A stretch of DNA of 64,000 nucleotides from Rallus limicola. Taxonomy: Eukaryota > Chordata > Aves > Gruiformes > Rallidae. The translations under genes were made by a program, and so were the position numbers. Under the pieces are notes generated by a model that made no database searches, had not been told where the DNA came from, and saw only the letters and a list, made by a program, of their open reading frames with translations. Within the stretch, counting starts at the first letter, position 1; each line of letters starts with the position of its first letter. The stretch covers positions 204,727 to 268,726 of the forward strand of contig JAKCOZ010000313.1 of the NCBI GenBank assembly GCA_022605955.1, read 5' to 3'. Of the stretch, positions 1 through 10,140 are shown one piece after another.

Positions 1-21
1 GGGTCTGCTCGTGTGTCCTGT

Positions 22-169
22 TAGGAGGTTTCAGACAAGCTATGCCTTTCAGGCCTAGCTTCTTTACTTTGGGAGTTATTGCTGGACGTTTAGCATGTTT
101 TGAACTGCAGTCTGCTAGGGCCGAGAAAAGCACCGTAGGAGGTTCCAGGCATGTTCCCTCTTTCCAGGC
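22..169 (+). repeat. Internal degenerate duplication inside the monomer
   Basis: Three words occur twice in the same order within one monomer: GTCTGCT (3 and 110), TAGGAGGTT (22 and 136), and CTTTC followed by AGGC (46 and 160, the second with one extra C). Offsets are 107, 114 and 114 bp. Segments 22-54 and 136-169 align over about 33 bp with scattered mismatches. The simplest reading is that the 198-bp unit arose from a shorter unit of roughly 90-110 bp that duplicated and diverged. The remaining sequence (about 55-109 against 170-198) no longer aligns convincingly by eye, so the dimer origin is an inference. Confidence 0.6.
37..61. repeat. Imperfect inverted repeat (hairpin) present in essentially every monomer
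   Basis: Left arm AAGCTATGCCT (37-47), loop TTC (48-50) and right arm AGGCCTAGCTT (51-61) pair at 10 of 11 positions; the one mismatch is T43 against C55. The element repeats every 198 bp. Short dyads are known from several centromeric satellites without CENP-B boxes and are thought to favour cruciform structures, but a function here is speculation. One copy (16,273-16,297) has become a perfect inverted repeat, and copies with AGTCC or ATGCC in the right arm have a weaker stem. Confidence 0.85.
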
Positions 170-437
170 AAAGGAAAAGGCTGAGAGCCAAAGTGACAGG
201 GTCTGCTCGTGTGTCCTGTTAGGAGGTTTCAGACAAGCTATGCCTTTCAGGCCTAGCTTCTTTACTTTGGGAGTTATTGCTGGACGTTTAGCATGTTTTG
301 AACTGCAGTCTGCTAGGGCCGAGGAAAGCACCGTAGGAGGTTCCAGGCATGTTCCCTCTTTCCAGGCAAAGGAAAAGGCTGAGAGCCAAAGTGACAGGGT
401 CTGCTCGTGTGTCCTGTTAGGAGGTTTCCGACAAGCT

Positions 438-833
438 ATGGCTTTCAGGCCTAGCTTCTTTACTTCGGGAGTTATTGCTGGACGTTTAGCATGTTTTGAA
501 CTGCAGTCTGCTAGTGCCGAGAAAAGCACCGTAGGAGGTTCCAGGCATGTTCCCTCTTTCCAGGCAAAGGAAAAGGCTGAGGGCCAAAGTGACAGGGTCT
601 GCTCGTGTGTCCTGTTAGGAGGTTTCAGACAAGCTATGCCTTTCAGGCCTAGCTTCTGTACTTCGGGAGTTATTGCTGGCCGTTTAGCATGTTTTGAACT
701 GCAGTCTGCTAGGGCCGAGAAAAGCACCGTAGGAGGTTCCAGGCATGTTCCCTCTTTCCAGGCAAAGGAAAAGGCTGAGAGCCAAAGTGACAGGGTCTGC
801 TCGTGTGTCCTGTTAGGAGGTTTCAGACAAGCT
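438..833 (+). repeat. Diverged monomer pair near the left edge, repeated at 21,228-21,623
   Basis: The monomer at 438-635 is among the more diverged complete copies: GCTATGGCT for GCTATGCCT, TTCGG for TTTGG, TAGTGCC for TAGGGCC and GAGGGCC for GAGAGCC, with a further C in TTTCCGAC just upstream. The next copy has CTGTA for CTTTA, TTCGG and GGCCG. The GAGGGCC copy followed by a TTCGG plus GGCCG copy recurs at 21,228-21,623, exactly 105 monomers (20,790 bp) away. The pair therefore behaves as a two-monomer haplotype. Confidence 0.75.
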
Positions 834-1229
834 ATGCCTTTCAGGCCTAGCTTCTTTACTTTGGGAGTTATTGCTGGACGTTTAGCATGTTTTGAACTGC
901 AGTCTGCTAGGGCCGAGAAAAGCACCGTAGGAGGTTCCAGGCATGTTCCCTCTTTCCAGGCAAAGGAAAAGGCTGAGAGCCAAAGTGACAGGGTCTGCTC
1001 GTGTGTCCTGTTAGGAGGTTTCAGACAAGCTATGCCTTTCAGGCCTAGCTTCTTTACTTCGGGAGTTATTGCTGGACGTTTAGCATGTTTTGAACTGCAG
1101 TCTGCTAGGGCCGAGAAAAGCACCGTAGGAGGTTCCAGGCATGTTCCCTCTTTCCAGGCAAAGAAAAAGGCTGAGAGCCAAAGTGACAGGGTCTGCTCGT
1201 GTGTCCTGTTAGGAGGTTTCAGACAAGCT

Positions 1230-1427
1230 ATGCCTTTCAGGCCTAGCTTCTTTACTTTGGGAATTATATCTGGACGTTTAGCATGTTTTGAACTGCAGTC
1301 TGCTAGGGCCGAGAAAAGCACTGTAGGAGGTTCCAGGCATGTTCCCTCTTTTCAGGCAAAGGAAAAGGCTGAGAGCCAAAGTGACAGGGTCTGCTCGTGT
1401 GTCCTGTTAGGAGGTTTCAGACAAGCT
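1230..1427 (+). repeat. G-type monomer (five copies, left domain only)
   Basis: This monomer carries linked changes: GGGAATTATATCTGG in place of GGGAGTTATTGCTGG, CACTGTAGG in place of CACCGTAGG, and CTCTTTTCAGG in place of CTCTTTCCAGG. The same combination starts at 1,230, 13,309, 19,248, 23,208 and 27,960. Spacings are 61, 30, 20 and 24 monomers once the 1-bp indels at 9,086 and 14,144 are allowed for. The copies at 13,309 and 19,248 share a further change (CTTATTTGC). The copies at 1,230, 23,208 and 27,960 each follow a monomer with AAAGAAAAAGG. None occurs after 28.2 kb, so it is a good marker of the left domain. Confidence 0.9.
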
Positions 1428-2417
1428 ATGCCTTTCAGGCCTAGCTTCTTTACTTTGGGAGTTATTGCTGGCCGTTTAGCATGTTTTGAACTGCAGTCTG
1501 CTAGGGCCGAGAAAAGCACCGTAGGAGGTTCCAGGCATGTTCCCTCTTTCCAGGCAAAGGAAAAGGCTGAGAGCCAAAGTGACAGGGTCTGCTCGTGTGT
1601 CCTGTTAGGATGTTTCAGACAAGCTATGCCTTTCAGGCCTAGCTTCTTTACTTTGGGAGTTATTGCTGGCCGTTTAGCATGTTTTGAACTGCAGTCTGCT
1701 AGGGCCGAGAAAAGCACCCTAGGAGGTTCCAGGCATGTTCCCTCTTTCCAGGCAAAGGAAAAGGCTGAGAGCCAAAGTGACAGGGTCTGCTCGTGTGTCC
1801 TGTTAGGAGGTTTCAGACAAGCTATGCCTTTCAGGCCTAGCTTCTTTACTTTGGGAGTTATTGCTGGACGTTTAGCATGTTTTGAACTGCAGTCTGCTAG
1901 GGCCGAGAAAAGCACCGTAGGAGGTTCCAGGCATGTTCCCTCTTTCCAGGCAAAGGAAAAGGCTGAGAGCCAAAGTGACAGGGTCTGCTCGTGTGTCCTG
2001 TTAGGAGGTTTCAGACAAGCTATGCCTTTCAGGCCTAGCTTCTTTACTTTGGGAGTTATTGCTGGACGTTTAGCATGTTTTGAACTGCAGTCTGCTAGGG
2101 CCGAGAAAAGCACCGTAGGAGGTTCCAGGCATGTTCCCTCTTTCCAGGCAAAGGAAAAGGCTGAGAGCCAAAGTGACAGGGTCTGCTCGTGTGTCCTGTT
2201 AGTAGGTTTCAGACAAGCTATGCCTTTCAGGCCTAGCTTCTTTACTTTGGGAGTTATTGCTGGACGTTTAGCATGTTTTGAACTGCAGTCTGCTAGGGCC
2301 GAGAAAAGCACCGTAGGAGGTTCCAGGCATGTTCCCTCTTTCCAGGCAAAGGAAAAGGCTGAGAGCCAAAGTGACAGGGTCTGCTCGTGTGTCCTGTTAG
2401 GAGGTTTCAGACAAGCT

Positions 2418-4397
2418 ATGCCTTTCAGGCCTAGCTTCTTTACTTTGGGAGTTATTGCTGGACGTTTAGCATGTTTTGAACTGCAGTCTGCTAGGCTCGA
2501 GAAAAGCACCGTAGGAGGTTCCAGGCATGTTCCCTCTTTCCAGGCAAAGGAAAAGGCTGAGAGCCAAAGTGACAGGGTCTGCTCGTGTGTCCTGTTAGGA
2601 GGTTTCAGACAAGCTATGCCTTTCAGGCCTAGCTTCTTTACTTTGGGAGTTATTGCTGGCCGTTTAGCATGTTTTGAACTGCAGTCTGCTAGGGCCGAGA
2701 AAAGCACCGTAGGAGGTTCCAGGCATGTTCCCTCTTTCCAGGCAAAGGAAAAGGCTGAGAGCCAAAGTGACAGGGTCTGCTCGTGTGTCCTGTTAGGAGG
2801 TTTCAGACAAGCTATGCCTTTCAGGCCTAGCTTCTTTACTTTGGGAGTTATTGCTGGACGTTTAGCATGTTTTGAACTGCAGTCTGCTAGGGCCGAGAAA
2901 AGCACCGTAGGAGTTTCCAGGCATGTTCCCTCTTTCCAGGCAAAGGAAAAGGCTGAGAGCCAAAGTGACAGGGTCTGCTCGTGTGTCCTGTTAGGAGGTT
3001 TCAGACAAGCTATGCCTTTCAGGCCTAGCTTCTTTACTTTGGGAGTTATTGCTGGACGTTTAGCATGTTTTGAACTGCAGTCTGCTAGGGCCGAGAAAAG
3101 CACCGTAGGAGGTTCCAGGCATGTTCCCTCTTTCCAGGCAAAGGAAAAGGCTGAGAGCCAAAGTGACAGGCTCTGCTCGTGTGTCCTGTTAGGAGGTTTC
3201 AGACAAGCTATGCCTTTCAGGCCTAGCTTCTTTACTTTGGGAGTTATTGCTGGACGTTTAGCATGTTTTGAACTGCAGTCTGCTAGGGCCGAGAAAAGCA
3301 CCGTAGGAGGTTCCAGGCATGTTCCCTCTTTCCAGGCAAAGGAAAAGGCTGAGAGCCAAAGTGACAGGGTCTGCTCGTGTGTCCTGTTAGGAGGTTTCAG
3401 ACAAGCTATGCCTTTCAGGCCTAGCTTCTTTACTTTGGGAGTTATTGCTGGACGTTTAGCATGTTTTGAACTGCAGTCTGCTAGGCTCGAGAAAAGCACC
3501 GTAGGAGGTTCCAGGCATGTTCCCTCTTTCCAGGCAAAGGAAAAGGCTGAGAGCCAAAGTGACAGGGTCTGCTCGTGTGTCCTGTTAGGAGGTTTCAGAC
3601 AAGCTATGCCTTTCAGGCCTAGCTTATTTACTTTGGGAGTTATTGCTGGCCGTTTAGCATGTTTTGAACTGCAGTCTGCTAGGGCCGAGAAAAGCACCGT
3701 AGGAGGTTCCAGGCATGTTCCCTCTTTCCAGGCAAAGGAAAAGGCTGAGAGCCAAAGTGACAGGGTCTGCTCGTGTGTCCTGTTAGGAGGTTTCAGACAA
3801 GCTATGCCTTTCAGGCCTAGCTTCTTTACTTTGGGAGTTATTGCTGGACGTTTAGCATGTTTTGAACTGCAGTCTGCTAGGGCCGAGAAAAGCACCGTAG
3901 GAGTTTCCAGGCATGTTCCCTCTTTCCAGGCAAAGGAAAAGGCTGAGAGCCAAAGTGACAGGGTCTGCTCGTGTGTCCTGTTAGGAGGTTTCAGACAAGC
4001 TATGCCTTTCAGGCCTAGCTTCTTTACTTTGGGAGTTATTGCTGGACGTTTAGCATGTTTTGAACTGCAGTCTGCTAGGGCCGAGAAAAGCACCGTAGGA
4101 GGTTCCAGGCATGTTCCCTCTTTCCAGGCAAAGGAAAAGGCTGAGAGCCAAAGTGACAGGCTCTGCTCGTGTGTCCTGTTAGGAGGTTTCAGACAAGCTA
4201 TGCCTTTCAGGCCTAGCTTCTTTACTTTGGGAGTTATTGCTGGACGTTTAGCATGTTTTGAACTGCAGTCTGCTAGGGCCGAGAAAAGCACCGTAGGAGG
4301 TTCCAGGCATGTTCCCTCTTTCCAGGCAAAGGAAAAGGCTGAGAGCCAAAGTGACAGGGTCTGCTCGTGTGTCCTGTTAGGAGGTTTCAGACAAGCT
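2418..4397 (+). repeat. Two tandem copies of a 5-monomer higher-order unit (990 bp)
   Basis: Copies 2,418-3,407 and 3,408-4,397 carry the same marker series: a CTCGAG (XhoI) monomer, a GGCCG monomer, a GGAGTTTCC monomer, a monomer ending GGCTCTG, and a majority monomer. GGAGTTTCC sites at about 2,911 and 3,901 are exactly 990 bp apart. The second copy has one private change (CTTATTT in its second monomer). Order and spacing fit a recent unequal exchange. Confidence 0.88.
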
Positions 4398-4595
4398 ATG
4401 CCTTTCAGGCCTAGCTTCTTTACTTTGGGAGTTATTGCTGGACGTTTAGCATGTTTTGAACTGCAGTCTGCTAGGGCCGAGAAAAGCACCGTAGGAGGTT
4501 CCAGGCATGTTCCCTCTTTCCAGGCAAAGGAAAAGGCTGAGAGCCAAAGTGACAGGGTCTGCTCGTGTGTCCTGTTAGGAGGTTTCAGACAAGCT

Positions 4596-7500
4596 ATGCC
4601 TTTCAGGCCTAGCTTCTTTACTTTGGGAGTTATTGCTGGACGTTTAGCATGTTTTGAACTGCAGTCTGCTAGGGCCGAGGAAAGCACCGTAGGAGGTTCC
4701 AGGCATGTTCCCTCTTTCCAGGCAAAGGAAAAGGCTGAGAGCCAAAGTGACAGGGTCTGCTCGTGTGTCCTGTTAGGAGGTTTCAGACAAGCTATGCCTT
4801 TCAGGCCTAGCTTCTTTACTTTGGGAGTTATTGCTGGACGTTTAGCATGTTTTGAACTGCAGTCTGCTAGGGCCGAGAAAAGCACCGTAGGAGGTTCCAG
4901 GCATGTTCCCTCTTTCCAGGCAAAGGAAAAGGCTGAGAGCCAAAGTGACAGGGTCTGCTCGTGTGTCCTGTTAGGAGGTTTCAGACAAGCTATGCCTTTC
5001 AGGCCTAGCTTCTTTACTTTGGGAGTTATTGCTGGACGTTTAGCATGTTTTGAACTGCAGTCTGCTAGGGCCGAGAAAAGCACCGTAGGAGGTTCCAGGC
5101 ATGTTCCCTCTTTCCAGGCAAAGGAAAAGGCTGAGAGCCAAAGTGACAGGGTCTGCTCGTGTGTCCTGTTAGTAGGTTTCAGACAAGCTATGCCTTTCAG
5201 GCCTAGCTTCTTTACTTTGGGAGTTATTGCTGGACGTTTAGCATGTTTTGAACTGCAGTCTGCTAGGGCCGAGAAAAGCACCGTAGGAGGTTCCAGGCAT
5301 GTTCCCTCTTTCCAGGCAAAGGAAAAGGCTGAGAGCCAAAGTGACAGGGTCTGCTCGTGTGTCCTGTTAGGAGGTTTCAGACAAGCTATGCCTTTCAGGC
5401 CTAGCTTCTTTACTTTGGGAGTTATTGCTGGACGTTTAGCATGTTTTGAACTGCAGTCTGCTAGGCTCGTGAAAAGCACCGTAGGAGGTTCCAGGCATGT
5501 TCCCTCTTTCCAGGCAAAGGAAAAGGCTGAGAGCCAAAGTGACAGGGTCTGCTCGTGTGTCCTGTTAGGAGGTTTCAGACAAGCTATGCCTTTCAGGCCT
5601 AGCTTCTTTACTTTGGGAGTTATTGCTGGCCGTTTAGCATGTTTTGAACTGCAGTCTGCTAGGGCCGAGAAAAGCACCGTAGGAGGTTCCAGGCATGTTC
5701 CCTCTTTCCAGGCAAAGGAAAAGGCTGAGAGCCAAAGTGACAGGGTCTGCTCGTGTGTCCTGTTAGGAGGTTTCAGACAAGCTATGCCTTTCAGGCCTAG
5801 CTTCTTTACTTTGGGAGTTATTGCTGGACGTTTAGCATGTTTTGAACTGCAGTCTGCTAGGGCCGAGAAAAGCACCGTAGGAGTTTCCAGGCATGTTCCC
5901 TCTTTCCAGGCAAAGGAAAAGGCTGAGAGCCAAAGTGACAGGGTCTGCTCGTGTGTCCTGTTAGGAGGTTTCAGACAAGCTATGCCTTTCAGGCCTAGCT
6001 TCTTTACTTTGGGAGTTATTGCTGGACGTTTAGCATGTTTTGAACTGCAGTCTGCTAGGGCCGAGAAAAGCACAGTAGGAGGTTCCAGGCATGTTCCCTC
6101 TTTCCAGGCAAAGGAAAAGGCTGAGAGCCAAAGTGACAGGGTCTGCTCGTGTGTCCTGTTAGGAGGTTTCAGACAAGCTATGCCTTTCAGGCCTAGCTTC
6201 TTTACTTTGGGAGTTATTGCTGGACGTTTAGCATGTTTTGAACTGCAGTCTGCTAGGGCCGAGGAAAGCACCGTAGGAGGTTCCAGGCATGTTCCCTCTT
6301 TCCAGGCAAAGGAAAAGGCTGAGAGCCAAAGTGACAGGGTCTGCTCGTGTGTCCTGTTAGGAGGTTTCAGACAAGCTATGCCTTTCAGGCCTAGCTTCTT
6401 TACTTTGGGAGTTATTGCTGGACGTTTAGCATGTTTTGAACTGCAGTCTGCTAGGGCCGAGAAAAGCACCGTAGGAGGTTCCAGGCATGTTCCCTCTTTC
6501 CAGGCAAAGGAAAAGGCTGAGAGCCAAAGTGACAGGGTCTGCTCGTGTGTCCTGTTAGGAGGTTTCAGACAAGCTATGCCTTTCAGGCCTAGCTTCTTTA
6601 CTTTGGGAGTTATTGCTGGACGTTTAGCATGTTTTGAACTGCAGTCTGCTAGGGCCGAGAAAAGCACCGTAGGAGGTTCCAGGCATGTTCCCTCTTTCCA
6701 GGCAAAGGAAAAGGCTGAGAGCCAAAGTGACAGGGTCTGCTCGTGTGTCCTGTTAGTAGGTTTCAGACAAGCTATGCCTTTCAGGCCTAGCTTCTTTACT
6801 TTGGGAGTTATTGCTGGACGTTTAGCATGTTTTGAACTGCAGTCTGCTAGGGCCGAGAAAAGCACCGTAGGAGGTTCCAGGCATGTTCCCTCTTTCCAGG
6901 CAAAGGAAAAGGCTGAGAGCCAAAGTGACAGGGTCTGCTCGTGTGTCCTGTTAGGAGGTTTCAGACAAGCTATGCCTTTCAGGCCTAGCTTCTTTACTTT
7001 GGGAGTTATTGCTGGACGTTTAGCATGTTTTGAACTGCAGTCTGCTAGGCTCGTGAAAAGCACCGTAGGAGGTTCCAGGCATGTTCCCTCTTTCCAGGCA
7101 AAGGAAAAGGCTGAGAGCCAAAGTGACAGGGTCTGCTCGTGTGTCCTGTTAGGAGGTTTCAGACAAGCTATGCCTTTCAGGCCTAGCTTCTTTACTTTGG
7201 GAGTTATTGCTGGCCGTTTAGCATGTTTTGAACTGCAGTCTGCTAGGGCCGAGAAAAGCACCGTAGGAGGTTCCAGGCATGTTCCCTCTTTCCAGGCAAA
7301 GGAAAAGGCTGAGAGCCAAAGTGACAGGGTCTGCTCGTGTGTCCTGTTAGGAGGTTTCAGACAAGCTATGCCTTTCAGGCCTAGCTTCTTTACTTTGGGA
7401 GTTATTGCTGGACGTTTAGCATGTTTTGAACTGCAGTCTGCTAGGGCCGAGAAAAGCACCGTAGGAGTTTCCAGGCATGTTCCCTCTTTCCAGGCAAAGG

Positions 7501-7763
7501 AAAAGGCTGAGAGCCAAAGTGACAGGGTCTGCTCGTGTGTCCTGTTAGGAGGTTTCAGACAAGCTATGCCTTTCAGGCCTAGCTTCTTTACTTTGGGAGT
7601 TATTGCTGGACGTTTAGCATGTTTTGAACTGCAGTCTGCTAGGGCCGAGAAAAGCACAGTAGGAGGTTCCAGGCATGTTCCCTCTTTCCAGGCAAAGGAA
7701 AAGGCTGAGAGCCAAAGTGACAGGGTCTGCTCGTGTGTCCTGTTAGGAGGTTTCAGACAAGCT
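4596..7763 (+). repeat. Two tandem copies of an 8-monomer higher-order unit (1,584 bp)
   Basis: Copies 4,596-6,179 and 6,180-7,763 share eight monomers in order: GAGGAAAGC type, majority, TTAGTAGG type, majority, CTCGTGAAA type, GGCCG type, GGAGTTTCC type, and CACAGTAGG type. Pairs of markers are exactly 1,584 bp apart, for example GGAGTTTCC near 5,881 and 7,465. The core TTAGTAGG, X, CTCGAG or CTCGTG, GGCCG, GGAGTTTCC also occurs in the five monomers from 2,022, so the 8-mer and the neighbouring 5-mer share ancestry. Confidence 0.9.
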
Positions 7764-9085
7764 ATGCCTTTCAGGCCTAGCTTCTTTACTTTGGGAGTTA
7801 TTGCTGGACGTTTAGCATGTTTTGAACTGCAGTCTGCTAGGGCCGAGGAAAGCACCGTAGGAGGTTCCAGGCATGTTCCCTCTTTCCAGGCAAAGGAAAA
7901 GGCTGAGAGCCAAAGTGACAGGGTCTGCTCGTGTGTCCTGTTAGGAGGTTTCAGACAAGCTATGCCTTTCAGGCCTAGCTTCTTTACTTTGGGAGTTATT
8001 GCTGGACGTTTAGCATGTTTTGAACTGCAGTCTGCTAGGGCCGAGAAAAGCACCGTAGGAGGTTCCAGGCATGTTCCCTCTTTCCAGGCAAAGGAAAAGG
8101 CTGAGAGCCAAAGTGACAGGCTCTGCTCGTGTGTCCTGTTAGGAGGTTTCAGACAAGCTATGCCTTTCAGGCCTAGCTTCTTTACTTTGGGAGTTATTGC
8201 TGGACGTTTAGCATGTTTTGAACTGCAGTCTGCTAGGGCCGAGAAAAGCACCGTAGGAGGTTCCAGGCATGTTCCCTCTTTCCAGGCAAAGGAAAAGGCT
8301 GAGAGCCAAAGTGACAGGGTCTGCTCGTGTGTCCTGTTAGGAGGTTTCAGACAAGCTATGCCTTTCAGGCCTAGCTTCTTTACTTTGGGAGTTATTGCTG
8401 GACGTTTAGCATGTTTTGAACTGCAGTCTGCTAGGGCCGAGAAAAGCACCGTAGGAGGTTCCAGGCATGTTCCCTCTTTCCAGGCAAAGGAAAAGGCTGA
8501 GAGCCAAAGTGACAGGGTCTGCTCGTGTGTCCTGTTAGGAGGTTTCAGACAAGCTATGCCTTTCAGGCCTAGCTTCTTTACTTTGGGAGTTATTGCTGGA
8601 CGTTTAGCATGTTTTGAACTGCAGTCTGCTAGGGCCGAGGAAAGCACCGTAGGAGGTTCCAGGCATGTTCCCTCTTTCCAGGCAAAGGAAAAGGCTGAGA
8701 GCCAAAGTGACAGGGTCTGCTCATGTGTCCTGTTAGGAGGTTTCAGACAAGCTATGCCTTTCAGGCCTAGCTTCTTTACTTTGGGAGTTATTGCTGGCCG
8801 TTTAGCATGTTTTGAACTGCAGTCTGCTAGGGCCGAGAAAAGCACCGTAGGAGGTTCCAGGCATGTTCCCTCTTTCCAGGCAAAGGAAAAGGCTGAGAGC
8901 CAAAGTGACAGGCTCTGCTCGTGTGTCCTGTTAGGAGGTTTCAGACAAGCTATGCCTTTCAGGCCTAGCTTCTTTACTTTGGGAGTTATTGCTGGCCGTT
9001 TAGCATGTTTTGAACTGCAGTCTGCTAGGGCCGAGAAAATCACCGTAGGAGGTTCCAGGCATGTTCCCTCTTTCCAGGCAAAGGA

Positions 9086-9086
9086 T
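9086..9086. other. Single-base insertion that shifts the repeat phase
   Basis: AAAGGATAAAGG replaces AAAGGAAAAGG, adding one T and moving the 198-bp phase by +1. It ends the long stop-free stretches on both strands. Other phase shifts before 55 kb are -1 near 14,144 (GCTGACG), +1 near 33,590 (GAGGAAAAGC), -1 near 34,557 (TTTTGACTG), +1 near 36,300 (CTTCTTTTAC) and -1 near 37,795 (CAAAGAAAAGG). That is six events in 55 kb, a low rate. Confidence 0.9.
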
Positions 9087-10140
9087 AAAGGCTGAGAGCC
9101 AAAGTGACAGGCTCTGCTCGTGTGTCCTGTTAGGAGGTTTCAGACAAGCTATGCCTTTCAGGCCTAGCTTCTTTACTTTGGGAGTTATTGCTGGACGTTT
9201 AGCATGTTTTGAACTGCAGTCTGCTAGGGCCGAGAAAAGCACCGTAGGAGGTTCCAGGCATGTTCCCTCTTTCCAGGCAAAGGAAAAGGCTGAGAGCCAA
9301 AGTGACAGGGTCTGCTCGTGTGTCCTGTTAGGAGGTTTCAGACAAGCTATGCCTTTCAGGCCTAGCTTCTTTACTTTGGGAGTTATTGCTGGACGTTTAG
9401 CATGTTTTGAACTGCAGTCTGCTAGGGCCGAGAAAAGCACCGTAGGAGGTTCCAGGCATGTTCCCTCTTTCCAGGCAAAGGAAAAGGCTGAGAGCCAAAG
9501 TGACAGGGTCTGCTCGTGTGTCCTGTTAGGAGGTTTCAGACAAGCTATGCCTTTCAGGCCTAGCTTCTTTACTTTGTGAGTTATTGCTGGACGTTTAGCA
9601 TGTTTTGAACTGCAGTCTGCTAGGGCCGAGGAAAGCACCGTAGGAGGTTCCAGGCATGTTCCCTCTTTCCAGGCAAAGGAAAAGGCTGAGAGCCAAAGTG
9701 ACAGGGTCTGCTCATGTGTCCTATTAGGAGGTTTCAGACAAGCTATGCCTTTCAGGCCTAGCTTCTTTACTTTGGGAGTTATTGCTGGCCGTTTAGCATG
9801 TTTTGAACTGCAGTCTGCTAGGGCCGAGAAAAGCACCGTAGGAGGTTCCAGGCATGTTCCCTCTTTCCAGGCAAAGGAAAAGGCTGAGAGCCAAAGTGAC
9901 AGGGTCTGCTCGTGTGTCCTGTTAGGAGGTTTCAGACAAGCTATGCCTTTCAGGCCTAGCTTCTTTACTTTGGGAGTTATTGCTGGACGTTTAGCATGTT
10001 TTGAACTGCAGTCTGCTAGGGCCGAGAAAAGCACCGTAGGAGGTTCCAGGCATGTTCCCTCTTTCCAGGCAAAGGAAAAGGCTGAGAGCCAAAGTGACAG
10101 GGTCTGCTCGTGTGTCCTGTTAGGAGGTTTCAGACAAGCT

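Larger units (their letters stand above)
1..198 (+). repeat. Reference monomer of the satellite (first complete copy)
   Basis: This copy matches the majority sequence and serves as the coordinate frame. Landmarks: anchor word GTCTGCT at 3-9; box TAGGAGGTT at 22-30; imperfect hairpin 37-61; PstI site inside the 8-bp palindrome ACTGCAGT (105-112); second GTCTGCT at 110-116; second TAGGAGGTT at 136-144; purine-rich tail 170-197. CpG dinucleotides lie at 10, 87, 122 and 134. Recurrent variable positions sit at the first T of 'gggtctg' (G to C gives GGCTCTG), at 86 (A to C), in 118-120 (GGCC to GCTC), at 125 (A to G), and at the CpGs. These variants define the monomer types used in the other entries. 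Confidence 0.97.

Noticed and set aside
22..30. TAGGAGGTT as a bacterial ribosome binding site upstream of ATG at 42
   Set aside because: AGGAGG resembles a Shine-Dalgarno sequence, and ATG lies about 14 bp downstream, but it recurs in every satellite monomer of an apparently eukaryotic array and the second copy (136-144) has no suitably placed start. It is coincidental.
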